Source: Manduca sexta (lineage: Eukaryota > Arthropoda > Insecta > Lepidoptera > Sphingidae). From it: 64,000 nt of DNA. Location of the stretch: the NCBI RefSeq assembly GCF_014839805.1, contig NC_051141.1:19290777-19354776 (forward strand), read 5' to 3'. The translations under genes and the position numbers were made by a program. The notes beneath the pieces are model-generated. The model was not told the DNA's origin. It saw only the letters and a list, made by a program, of their open reading frames with translations, and ran no database searches. Positions 48,717-60,500 of this stretch are shown here, piece by piece (positions within the stretch are counted from its first letter, which is position 1; each line of letters starts with the position of its first letter).

Positions 48717-49012
48717 CTTTTTTATTGCTTTAAATGACGAGTTGAGCTTGCGGCTCGCCTGATGGTAAGCGATACGACCGCCCATAAACAGTAGAAACGC
48801 CAGCCAACACCTTGAATTACAAAGTATTGTTTGGTATTCCACTGCACTCGCCATCCTGAGACACGAGATGTTAAGTCTTTTATATCCGGTAGTTATACTG
48901 GCTACAATATTCTTCCAACCAAAACACAACAGTGATTGCACACTGCTGCAGAAATAGACATTGTGGTGGTAACTATCTAGGCCGAATCTCACATATATGA
49001 GGGACCTACCAC
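48717..49012 (+). repeat. Element C, full-length copy
   Basis: 'tttttattgctttaaatgac' to 'catatatgagggacctacca'. It sits ~150 bases after a SINE-A. Confidence 0.73.
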
Positions 49013-49448
49013 AAGTTAATAAAAGTAGTTAAGTTTGGCCTAAGTAAACGACTTTTGCGTAACGCCTATTAGGCCTTGTAGCATACGCTAGCTGAGTTTT
49101 TAAAGTTTTAGGATCGAATTTCATCTTATAAATTGCACGTAGATTTTATAACGCTATGTCATTCACTTAACAGCTGGATTGACAATCTATACTTTTTATG
49201 ATAATAGTATTGTGTTGTATATGAGCATACAAGTTATATAACTTCATAGACAATTATTACCAGACACCGGATTATATGCAACTTAAAAACCCCGAAATAT
49301 GCATCAAAATCGATTAAATAGTCAACATTAATCAATTAAAAGACAATAGTTATCTGGTTTTTATACTGCTATATTATAACAACATAATCATATTAAGTAA
49401 ATTAATAATTAGTTTTAACTTTCATTAATGTCCATAACCGGACTAAAT

Positions 49449-49560
49449 TGCCTCAGTGGCATAGTTATATGTGTTGTGTAAACAGCGTGACTATTATATT
49501 GGCATTTCGGGTTCGATATTTGAGCCAGGCAGGGTAATATTAGATTTTTTGGAGGAGGAC
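49449..49560 (+). repeat. SINE-B head fragment, diverged
   Basis: 'tgcctcagtggcatagttat' followed by a degenerate B box region (gggttcgatat). Confidence 0.5.
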
Positions 49561-49905
49561 TTCTAGGATAAACTAACACTTATTGTTTGTTTTTGAAAAT
49601 GCACTGGCCCCATTAATAGGTTTATATATTGGCACTAAACTTCAATTCCTTAGCCTTTTTTTTTAACCACATTAATGAGCTTGGCGGACTACAAAGCAAT
49701 GTTAATATTTCACTTATTGTTATTTACCCTAATGAAAAGAAGTCATATAATTTCGCATAGTAAAGCGAAACTATGCAACGTTCCATGAATTTTGGGCATT
49801 ATATGCAAAAACTGATGAAAATAGCCAAAATATACAAATGCATATAATCTGGTTTCTAATCATTACATTGGCAAGAACACAGTTCTAATTTGACAGCCAA
49901 AATTT

Positions 49906-49924
49906 ACACACACACACACACTCA
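49906..49924 (+). repeat. (CA)n microsatellite
   Basis: Short run 'acacacacacacacactc' with no recognised element around it. Confidence 0.6.
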
Positions 49925-50120
49925 CGAGACAGCGTAAGCACCGTAACATTACGAAATGTTTAAAAAATCTAGACTCAGTTATTTTGTAATTGATTACAAA
50001 TATTTTATAATAGTGTATAATAACAGTCATAGCAGTTTCTAAAGCGGCGTTACAAAATTTATGAATGAATTTTGTAATGTGGAGCGTCCTTGAAGGCGCA
50101 ATGCATTGTTAGTGGGTTTA

Positions 50121-50506
50121 TTAGGCTGTGTTCATATTAACAAGAGTAATTTTAAGGTGATGGACCAGCTTGTAGATAGTAAACCCCTTCAACCGGAGTA
50201 ATACTATCTCACAGAAAATTAAAATTAAATTGGCTGTTCGGTTTCGTGTGGTAATTGAAATTTCCAAAGACAAAAAATCAGTCTCGTCTCTATTCTATTC
50301 TTTAAGATCTTAATTAAATATTGTGCTTGTCTATGAGCAATGGGAATAATTTAACAAGAACCACCTATTGAGTAGCAGGTGCTATAGAATATGTTGAATT
50401 TTGGGGCGTTGCTGCGGATTGTCGGCCGTCGCGTGCAGTTCCAACAACGCGACTTACGCGAATTCGTGGCGCATTCATAACGTCCCCAATGTGAACACAC
50501 CCTTAG
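50121..50506. mobile_element. Probable hAT-type MITE
   Basis: Left end ttaggctgtgttcatatt and right end aatgtgaacacacccttag are imperfect inverses. The subterminal block 'gcgcattcataacgtcccc' is CpG-rich. No coding frame. Confidence 0.55.
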
Positions 50507-51119
50507 ACCATCTGCGTGTGCAATAGAATTACTGTGCGATATTAATTTGTAGCACGAGTAACGTTTCTCTCAGCAACTTTAGTCTTTGAATCTATGTGTT
50601 TGGTGATGAGATATTTTTAACATTTTTACGAGGAGGAAAAAAATAAATAAATCCTTTTTCGAAGCGTCTATGTTATTCGTCAGAATTAGTGATGAAAGAT
50701 TTTCTAAGAAATACAAATAAAAAGCTTAGGCGAAGTAAGTTATTTTTTTTACCTAAAGGCAAAGGTCCAAAGCTAAATACAATTTCTCTTAAATAATTCT
50801 CTATATATCAATGCAAAAGTAACTCTACCATCCTATTTTTAAAATCAATTTTATGTCAAGCAAGTCCGAGACATCAGACCGTAGCGACGTTACATCAGTA
50901 TAATCTAGTAAGCTACTGGACCGAGGACATTTCACGCAGTATGTTATGACATGTGCTTCGGGGTCGTTGAGATAATGAGGACCAATTTATGAGCAAATAA
51001 TCTGCGCATGCGGCTTTACCTGAGTGTCTTAGGAAGTCGTACTGTGCTCTTTATAGGTTAAAACGCCTCCTTATATCATGATTATTATTTTATCACCCAC
51101 ATTGCTATGGAGGCAAGTG

Positions 51120-51300
51120 GACAATTAATATTTCCAACTTCTCACTATCTTTCTATTTGATTAATTTTGTTGTGGGATAATGATATATTAGTGTTCCCTG
51201 AGACTCGCCGAGCGTCACTGCTCGGTGTCATAATGCGTGCCACTGCTGATCCTGGCTTACAGAAGTTGTAGTGGTGGGTGTGAGGGTGGCTTTATAGGTT
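51120..51300 (+). repeat. Repeat H, copy 2
   Basis: 'attaatatttccaacttctc', 'gactcgccgagcgtcactgc', 'gatcctggcttacagaagtt', 'gtggtgggtgtgagggtgg'. Confidence 0.6.
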
Positions 51301-51545
51301 CAAAATAGTCAAATTAACATTATTTAAATAGTGAGAGATCTCAGAAAGCGAACACGCGGAGCCGCGAGCCACACCTAACTATACTCAATGACCCCTCAAT
51401 CCAAGCAAATATACGATCGTAGTTACATAAGTGCGTTCAAATATGATTTATTTGTTACTTTCTCTTCCATGTGCACTCAATATTTCATTACCAATTATGA
51501 CCCACACATCGTTGCAGTGAAGTATCCTCGTAAAGACGTGCTGAG

Positions 51546-51785
51546 TGACGTAAGATCACGCCTTTTACCCTTTTAGGGTAGGCAGAGGTGTAAATAACCT
51601 ACATTTGCAAGCTATGTCTCATGTACCTGACTGCTCATTATTTACCATACTTAATTCAGATTCCAGGATTGGGCATTTAGTGGCGAAACCTAATATCATT
51701 TTATCCAACCCAGGTCAAGTCCTCTCTTCACGACAGTTGTATTGCGTACGTAATACCACCACAGGCATCTCAATACCGGCTCATA
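51546..51785 (-). repeat. SINE-B, old reverse copy
   Basis: Order 'gatcacgccttttaccc', 'gggtaggcagaggtgtaa', 'acgacagttgtattgcgta' follows the reversed family with many changes. Confidence 0.5.
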
Positions 51786-52049
51786 CGAAGATGAGATAAA
51801 ATAATACTATTCCAAATTATAAGTTGGTATATCTAGACATGATAGAACACTAGGTCATCGTTTGGCTACGATATTTGAAGAGACGGCAGGGAAACTTCTT
51901 CAAACTTCTCTATTTTCATTAAACGAGCCTGTTGCCACGACCACAAATACTCTCAACAATGCAATTTGTCACGGTTTCTTTTGACGTCAAAATAAAAAAT
52001 TGAGAATCGGTGAGTAACTTCAAATCTTTCTATTTTCAAATTCAAGCTG

Positions 52050-52112
52050 AAGTTGGGTTCGAACCTGCGGTGTCCGTCTCAAAAATAATTACCGCTAGAC
52101 CTTACCTCCGTC
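52050..52112 (-). repeat. tRNA-like SINE head fragment
   Basis: On the minus strand 'gtctagcggtaa' (A-box-like) and 'ggttcgaaccc' (B box) are spaced as in a SINE head. No complete cloverleaf. Confidence 0.35.
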
Positions 52113-52302
52113 CTTTTAAACTCTATAACACTTTTAATAGTTAAAATTCCAAACACGATCCTCACGCTTGTATAGCGATAACAGAATAGAAATATATCTT
52201 GCGTAAATACTAGAATGGAATTTGGAAGAAAGTGAACTGTTCATATCTATTACCTAAATAATTTTGTGTATATGTTATCTTGCTAATATTATAAAAGTTA
52301 GT

Positions 52303-52500
52303 TTTTTTTATTGCTTTATGGCCTCAAATGATGAGATGAGCTTGTCGTACGCCTAATGGTAAGCGATACGACAGCCCATAAACAGTAGCAACACCATCCA
52401 ACGCCTTGAATTACAAAGTATTGTTTGATATTCCACTGCGCTCGCCATCCTAAAACATGCAATGTTAATTCTTATTATCTCCAGCAGTTACACTGGCTAT
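52303..52500 (+). repeat. Element C, 3'-truncated with a small internal insertion
   Basis: 'tttttattgctttatggcct' then 'caaatgatgagatgagcttg' shows a few extra bases near the head; ends 'cagttacactggctataa'. Confidence 0.68.
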
Positions 52501-52728
52501 AAGGTTACAAGTAAACGATCCCTAAAACATATGTGGATCAAATTTAAACATATATGTCATTACTACGCCTGCGCTAACTTTTAACATACGTCTAAACATT
52601 TCATAAACTTTTGCATGATATTACTTCAACTCGGTGTAGCGAATCTAGTTTACTTTTTAATACTACATGAATACGTCTGACGTTTCCTAGTCTAAATATA
52701 CAGGTAATAAGTAGAATCCGTTGTGTTC

Positions 52729-52835
52729 GTACTTTTAGAACTCTTTGCTATGTGTCTATTCTTTTAGAATACAACTCCAGAACTATGGAGCGAATTATCA
52801 TAGAATTTTTACAGGTGAATAAATGTAAATAATTG
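52729..52835 (+). repeat. Interspersed repeat E fragment
   Basis: 'tagaatacaactccagaact' and 'atggagcgaattatcataga'. Confidence 0.35.
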
Positions 52836-53039
52836 AGAGCATAATATAGGCTTTGCTTTATTGAAATCAGATATCCAAAAAGTTATCGTCATTCAAAGAT
52901 TTGTAATTTAATTGAGACTTTGGTTAGTAAATGCAGGCAGTCTTCTACCACTATCTCTAATAATGTTTTATGACGTCATCAATGATTATTTTTTTCTCAT
53001 AACGCTATAACCCACGAGGTGGACAGATGACCTCATAAA

Positions 53040-53145
53040 AGGAGGAGGTCGCTAGATGCGGGTCGCTTCCAATAGGTCGATATGGAAATCTTTGGGGGAG
53101 GCCTATGTTATGCAGTGGACGTTCTGCGGCTGATGATTGCTGCTA
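53040..53145 (+). mobile_element. 3' terminus of an RTE-type LINE
   Basis: The segment around 53080-53140 encodes W-K-S-L-G-E-A-Y-V in one frame and ends ...tgcggctgatgattgctgc, matching the C-terminal codons and TGA-rich tail of RTE pol. Only the last ~100 bases are present. Confidence 0.5.
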
Positions 53146-53476
53146 CAACCCAAAAACAATTTGTATCAGGAATCAAACCTGTTACCTCTCATCTCAGTTA
53201 TCGCTATACGGATATAAAGCCAACAATCAGGAAACATGTCGGCACGCCACACACTTGTCGAGTATAGAAACTGTGAGAAAAACTGACTTGCACTTGATTG
53301 GACCAATTGTGTTGCTGTCGCATTCTATGTACGAGGCTTGGGTATCTCGTTTATTTATTTCAAAACGTATAACAAATATCAACAGCATACCCTTTATTAA
53401 ATAATGTATTTTATATAATAAGTCTGATAATTTATAACTATTAACAAGTGCTCTGACTAGATTAGACTCTGACTAC

Positions 53477-53600
53477 GGTGGTGTAGTTGTAACGCGTACG
53501 CGATACGACACTGCTCTGAGGTCTCGGGTGCGAATCCCGAGTCGAGAAAAAGAATATTAGGTTCTTTTCTCAGCAACATTTTGAAGTCTGGAAGTTGTTA
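53477..53600 (+). repeat. SINE-B head fragment
   Basis: Head 'acggtggtgtagttgtaacg', then 'gctctgaggtctcgggtgcg' and 'aatcccgagtcgagaa'; body truncated. Confidence 0.65.
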
Positions 53601-54169
53601 GACCTCCCTACACTTTCTGGAATAAAGTCCCAATATGTGTCGTATTTAAAAGAAACAAACACTGCATACACCAACTATATACGAGCAATCTGATATCAGT
53701 CAATCAATTAACTCAGATCAAGGTATTGTCAAATATTTCCGAGCAACCGTATCAATCCATCAACAAATTACCCAATCAGTTTATTACATCATTCATTAAA
53801 CTGATGCTAGTTTGAACATGTAACGATGAACTATTACCTCATAATAAAAATCTTCAAGTTTATGTTTTAAAGTAACGTAATCAATATTTGGATAGATGAG
53901 AAAGATTGGAAAATCTATACTAATAAAAATTAATTCCATTGTATGTTTGTTGCCTATACGTATTCAAACCCTTTATGCAATGTTAAATTATCCGTGGAGT
54001 TTTTGTGAACCAAGTCGGAAACAACAGTTGTGTTATTAAAAAAAGTTATGGATTGAACTGATGACAAATTAATCGTGTAACAGTTACTTAGAGAGAAGAT
54101 AAAGTAACCTAATAGCTGAGAAAGAGAGATAGTAGTTTGATTTTGAAAAGACAAGAATCCATGCTTATA

Positions 54170-54785
54170 TTATAAATACGAAAGTAACTCTGTTTGTTAC
54201 GCTTTCATGGCTAAACTATTGAATAAATTTGGTCTGGAAATTGTTTGAGACCCTGATAAGGACATAGGCTTTGATTCCGGAAAAATACACGGTAGGACTT
54301 CTATCCCGGAAAAACTACTTCACGTGGCCGGTGAAATGAGAAAAAGCTTATAATTTATATTTTTCATGTTTGTATCATTATCAGCCAGTTGGAGTCCACT
54401 GCTGGACATAGGCCTCTCCCAAAGTGCGCCACAGAGCCCGGTCTACTGCTTTATGCATTCAGTCACAGCCCTATTGTGTAAGTCGTCCCGCCATCTGGCC
54501 AGAGGGAGTCCCACGCTACGTTTGCCAAGACGCGGTCTCCACTCCTGAACACGCTTACTCCAGCGGTTACATTTGTATGAGTACTATAATTATAATATAC
54601 TCCAGGTTAGTTAGGAAATTTTCAGTTTAGGTCTATGTTTGCTATGGACTTCCTGTGCCACATGATGCTTAGAATAAGAAATGTTCATTTTCAATATTAT
54701 TACATAAATAAAAAGCTATGTTATCATGAATGATCCTTCTGACAAACCATTTATGCGAAGCCGCGGGCAGAAGCAAATTATAGAT
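54170..54785 (+). repeat. Interspersed repeat E copy interrupted by an RTE tail
   Basis: Left part 54170-54360 (tctgtttgttacgctttcat ... cacgtggccggtg), right end 54735-54785 (atgcgaagccgcgggcagaa). An RTE 3' fragment and unrelated bases lie between. Confidence 0.45.
54375..54560 (-). mobile_element. 3' end fragment of an RTE-type LINE (reverse orientation)
   Basis: On the minus strand this carries the same pol C-terminal coding tail as 10184-10400 (matching GRPLARWRDDL region, AYVQQWT region), with the tail side at about 54375 ('cattatcagccag'). It sits inside a copy of interspersed repeat E (54170-54360 and 54735-54785). Confidence 0.6.
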
Positions 54786-55171
54786 TGAACCATGCGCAAG
54801 ATATGCTGTCAAGAAACATATTTTATGACTTATGATTAGTTTACTCAACGCACTATGGCGTAATGTTATTAACAGTTATTAAAGATACAAAATTATTTCA
54901 CGCATCTTGATTTGCATAACATAATTATTTTATATCTTACAAAAGGGTGCGAAATAGTGATCGCATTTTCCGACGCTTTAAATTAACTTTCTGATGGATC
55001 TTATAGAGTAATATGACATGCTAATAAACCGCCATTTTTAATAAACGTCCCATTGCTTTTTCCGGTCTATCTCAAAAATCGACCAACAAGAACAAAGCAT
55101 TTTTGTGACAAATTTACTAATGAAAAATTTTAATTTTCGGAATCGGATTGAAGATTGAGATATACAGATAT

Positions 55172-55392
55172 ACAGGAGTGTATAGTCACTGTTGTGTTCC
55201 GGTTTGAAGGACATTGTAGCCCGTGGAACTACTGGACATAATAAGACTTAACATCTCATGTCTGAGGATGGTGAGCGCAGTGGAATACTAAACAATACTT
55301 TGTAATTCAAGGAGTTGATGTTTCTGCTGTTTATGGGCGGTCGTATGGCTTACCATTAGGCGAACGACAAGGTTGTCTCATTATTTAGAGCA
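55172..55392 (-). repeat. Element C, reverse copy
   Basis: From 'gtatagtcactgttgtgttc' to 'attatttagagcaataaa'; core 'gtttatgggcggtcgtat' intact. Confidence 0.7.
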
Positions 55393-56016
55393 ATAAATAA
55401 TATGTTATTTACATTTAATGAATTGAGACAACGATTAATTACAGCATGCGTAAATATTATTAAGTAATGGAAACTGTTTTTTTTTTTTATTTTGCATTTA
55501 AATGAACTGTTCTAAACAAAATATAATAAAAAGTTTTTTTATATTATACACTGTGCCTGCTTTACATTTTTGAACTAATTCTGAAAAGAACAACACTAGT
55601 TCATGCCCATTCTTTGGCGAGAACTGTTTTTCGGACTTGTAAAATATTATAGATAATGTAAAACATGCTATGAATAAGAAATTAATTTCAATGCTGTTTG
55701 TATCATGCCTGTAATTACGATAACCGCTGGTATAAAGTTTCTAGATCAGTGTGTATAGAGGTATTATGTTTCTAGAATCAAAAAGCCTAAGACATTGTTT
55801 CCTTTGTGCAGTGGCTTAAAGGGATTAGAAGCAATCTGTTAGCAGTTTCCAGTAATAATGGCTTACAATCATATTATGCATCCGCGTACTGGAAACAGCC
55901 CTTTCTTCTGTACGTTATTACTTTTTAACCGATTTAAAAAACGGAAGGGTTCTGAATTTGAAATGTATTTTTTGTTATCGTATTGAATATGATCGTGATT
56001 TATAGTTAAAATGCTT

Positions 56017-56315
56017 TTTTTATTGTTTTGAATGACGAGACTAGCTTGCCGTTCGCCTGATGGTAAGCGATACTACCGCCCATAAACAGAAGAAACATCA
56101 TCCAACACCTTGAATTACAAAGTATTGTTTGTATTTGTGGTATTTCTCTGCGCTCGTCATCCTGAGACATGAGGTGTTAAGTCTCATTATGTCCAGTAGT
56201 TACACTGGCTACAATGTGTTTCTAACGGGAACACAACAGTGACTACACACTGCTGCTTGGCGGCGGAAATAGACATTGCGCTAGTACCTACCCAGACGGA
56301 CATATGAGAGAACTA
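56017..56315 (+). repeat. Element C, full-length copy
   Basis: 'tttttattgttttgaatgac' to 'catatgagagaactaccagt'. Confidence 0.73.
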
Positions 56316-57428
56316 CCAGTATATTAATTGATTAATTCTGACTATGCTATGTTGGTTTTATACAGGGATTTCATACCATCCATGTATATGTATTGATAGA
56401 ATATATGTTAATGTATGATGGCCTTTAGTTACTAATCGTCACCTCAGAAACAGAAACATGTAACTCAAGTTCGATCAATTTTGAAAAATATTATTAAAAA
56501 GTCCGAATGATATTGTTCTATTATTTTGGTCAGAAATATTTTTACCAAGTTTTATATTACTATAAGTGATGAGGATAATAATATTCTCATGGTTACAGTT
56601 ACACGCAGTTAAATTTCTAAATTAACCAGAAACTACATGTTATTATGGACTAATTCAGGTTGTTTTGAATAACTGTACCCACTCGGCTGTTTGTCTGTTG
56701 ATATGCTTACAACTAGTTTGTTTTTCGTTCCCTGGATGGGACTCTTGATCCAATACTTTATAAATACAAATAGTTGTATTTATAGTTTAACACTAAACAT
56801 GGAACAACATATTAGTAAATCAGTATAGAATGGTATATCTTTTTTCCAATGGGTAAAGATAAAAAAATATAACTTGATAAATTAATACTATTTACATAAA
56901 TAACATTACAAAATCATTCGCTGATTGTAAAATTCGCTGAGCATTACATAAGTGTGTCACAAAAATAATATAAATATAATAATAAGTCTTAAATTACAAT
57001 GTATTTTCCATAAACATATTAAAACCTATGTCCTCGCGGTATCTTTACTGAATCTTATGTTGCAAAAAAAAAAAACCGAAAGAGAATATTGAAGTTTATA
57101 AAAAACATTTTTGATTTGTTTATTTATAAAATAATTAGAATATCAATGCACCCACAAAATTCGATATACTATACCATAAAAACGTACCGAAATTACGAAA
57201 TAAATTTTCCAAAACCACAGATATGCGCACACTACAATCACATGCACCAATTAATGAGACAGTTTACCCGACGGCACACCCCCACCAAATAACGCGACAG
57301 AATTGCAGAGCACCTTTCTACACTCAAGTGCGTATAACGCGACGCCTTTCAAACTCAGTCGTATAGCACGTGCAAGTAGGGATGAACCAAGGGGCAACAT
57401 TATGCAATACTGGCTCGCAAATGGTCAC
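56316..57428. other. Upstream region of the cuticular-type gene
   Basis: AT-rich with no repeats recognised after element C; no other promoter element can be fixed by eye. Confidence 0.4.
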
Positions 57429-57435
57429 TATATAA
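57429..57435 (+). promoter_or_regulatory. TATA box of the cuticular-type gene
   Basis: TATATAA lies 94 bases upstream of the ATG at 57523. Initiator-like GCAGT (57451) and CCAGT (57470) follow, but neither sits at the ideal ~30 bases from the TATA box, so the exact start site is unclear. TATA-driven promoters are usual for insect cuticle genes. Confidence 0.5.
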
Positions 57436-57522
57436 GCTTGGTGGTCGGAGGCAGTAAGTAGAAAGTGAGCCAGTCCACAGGCCAAGTGTATCACTGAATC
57501 AGTCCGGCAAAAAACAAGCAAG

Positions 57523-60500
57523 ATGTACGCTAAACTCGCTGTGAGTGTACACACGTTCTAAATATAAAAAAAACCGTTAATTTTAAAATAACTGTAATAC
57601 AAAGCAAATATACTTTAATCTAAAAAGTGTGCATTAAATATGGAAATAGTTTTGATTTGTTAAAAAAAACGTAATATTAAAAGTGAAAATTTTTATAATC
57701 TCCAGAATATAGAAAAAATATTCGCTTTATTATTCTAAATTATTTATATTTTTTTACATAAATTAAAATAATATTACAATTAAATTTCATAACCTTCTTT
57801 CGTAATTTTTGTTAGTTAATTTTAAATGTAGAATTGCAAAATAACTATATAATAACGGTTATATACGGTTATATGATGTAATTTTTGTATGTTCCAGCTC
57901 ATCTCCGTTGTGCTCGCGGTGGTCGCTGCTTCTCCAACCCCCGGTGGCGGTGGTGGACAGTAAGTTTCATTTTTATTATTAATTTGTGCAATAACCATAA
58001 CATACCTTACAGCTTAAGTTATTAAAGTAAATGATTTTTAATGCGTAATAAAAAACTATAAGCCGAGAGACTTAGTCTAATAATCTATAAAAACATGATT
58101 TGATTAGTACTTGTAGTTTTTGATATCCACGTATATGTTCTAAAAACTCTGAATAGGTAATACAATACTAGCACGTACGTCATCGAATTTATGTAATTAT
58201 CCTTGTCAGTGAGTGCCTTGGTGGCGTAGTTGTAGTGCATGCGCGGTGCGGCAACGCTCTGAGGTCCTGGGTTTGATTTCCGGGTCGGGCAAAGTGATAT
58301 TTGGGTTTTTCTGCTCAATATCAGCCCGGAGTGTGGAATTTGTGCCCGATATGGCGATAGGCTCGCCCCTTATCACATCCTGTGACGGAACACACTCGGC
58401 GAAAAGTGGGTGCCCTGGTTGCACCTCTGCATACCCCTTCTGGGATAAATGCGTGATAGTGTGTGTGTGTGTGTGTGTGTGTGTATCCTTGTCAGTGAGA
58501 GGAGAGTCAGATACATTATACTTTGAAATATGCAATTATCGTAATGTGGGGCAGGATTAGATTTCATCGCGGCCTAGTTAGCGTAGACGCATACAGTCTT
58601 GCATCAATATGTCAGGTTCGAGTTTGGATTGGCATTTAAAAATAATATACTAATTGAAATAAACGTACGGTATATGTAGACACCTATACCATTACATATT
58701 CAAATTATCTGTATTATAACACAAGTATCACATTATTCGTGGCTTGTTTGCAAAACTATAATTACATAGATTCTGGCAAATAAAATATGAAAATACTTTT
58801 CCAACGAGGAATAGATTTGTGATTCTTGCGATATATAAGCGAAGCGGACCCCGAACGCAATACATGTAATTCATTCCTAACAAGCTGGACAAAGGCTTAT
58901 CTATACTAATAATATATAAAGCTGAAAAGTTTGTTTGAAAGCACCGATCAAAAACTACTAAATTCATTTTGATTTTTTTTCACTAATGGAAATTTATATT
59001 CCTCCCCAGTGTTATAGGCTATATTTTAACGTGGGAAGATTATTCACGCAGTCCCAAAGCTAGTTATGTAATAAAGTACAAAAACATAATCATACACAAT
59101 CCGACAATGAACTTACTTCCCATTCGTTGCGAAATGTAAAAAGTATTAACAGCGACATAACATTCAAGGTCAATCGAAACACGGTTAAATAACACGTAAT
59201 ATAACGCGAACGGTCAATTAATTGTTAATTTGCACGAGACGTTACTCATTGCGAAAACTTTTGCATAATACGATGTAGAGCAGGTTAATCTTTTACAGGA
59301 TAAGAGAATTTTTAACAATATACTAGTACTTTTATATACGGCTAGGTATTTCTCGCGGTTCTTCTTGCTTTGAATAACAATTCCACTGGCTACATTTTTA
59401 TATATAAAAGTATACATATCTCTACCTTAAGAGAACAGAAATCACGGCCGCGAATAATTTAGCTTTTATAATATTAAATTTTTGAAGCTTGTAACCACAA
59501 AATTTTAGTACCTAATGGCTTTTCATTATCACTTTCTTTATTAAATTTAAACATTAGACTAGCTTATATTTGACTAGTTTATGGTTATGGTATGAATTTT
59601 TAATTTGTCACGCGGGAATTGAACGTAGCCACTAGCCTCTCAGCCAATACAGCTCTTAAGTCTTGAAGCTACATTAATAATTCTCTGTTTGCAACTTGGG
59701 CTAGTAAAACATTACCCAATAAACTAAATAGGTTGTGGCTTAAATATTTACTGCACTTTATTGGACGCCATGTTGCCGTGCCGTGCCCTGAATGTTGCAG
59801 GACCGTGCTCTCAGAAAAATAAAACAATAATTATTTTTAAATACCAGTACAGTTTTTCCTAATTATAATTTACCCGCTGTTCGATTAGAATTACTTCTTA
59901 GTCTATATTTACGTTAGTATTGATTATTATATAGTAAAAACTCCGTTGTAATTATATTTTTTGTTTAATACGCGCATAAATTATCGTTTCGCATTATATT
60001 TAGCTCAAAGTTGGTCCGTTCTTCCTTTATGTAAACTAACTGATGATGTTATATTTTGTATACGTCCATCACCGGATGAATAATCAAATATGTTGTCAAT
60101 CAAAACAGTCCCGACTCCCGCGATTCCGCGAGACCGTGTAGCCTTTAAGTTATTGCACAACGTTATTGCACATAACTGAGTGCGTGTTATATAACGGTTA
60201 TTATTGTAACATCGCAGTATTGTGAATGTTAATTCTTATTATGGCATTTAAATTAATTATTTATTGTAGGTTAGTTAGTTCATTACTGTTTATATATTAT
60301 CATAATTTAAAATAAGGTGTGTTCGGCTAATTTCGGACGGTTTTTCGATGTGTTTGCTAGGAGTCTCTTTTTTTTATCTTATGTTAAAAATATACACAAA
60401 GATATATTTGTTGTGTAGAATTCATTGAATAAATCGGTGTGTCCGTGTTATTTTAATATGCTAACTATCCTAAACCTAAATTGTATACATATTTCTTGAT

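Noticed and set aside
58206..58567. Overlapping ORFs on both strands around 58.2-58.6 kb
   Set aside because: They cover the SINE-B and its GT tail; the His-Thr repeat is the microsatellite.
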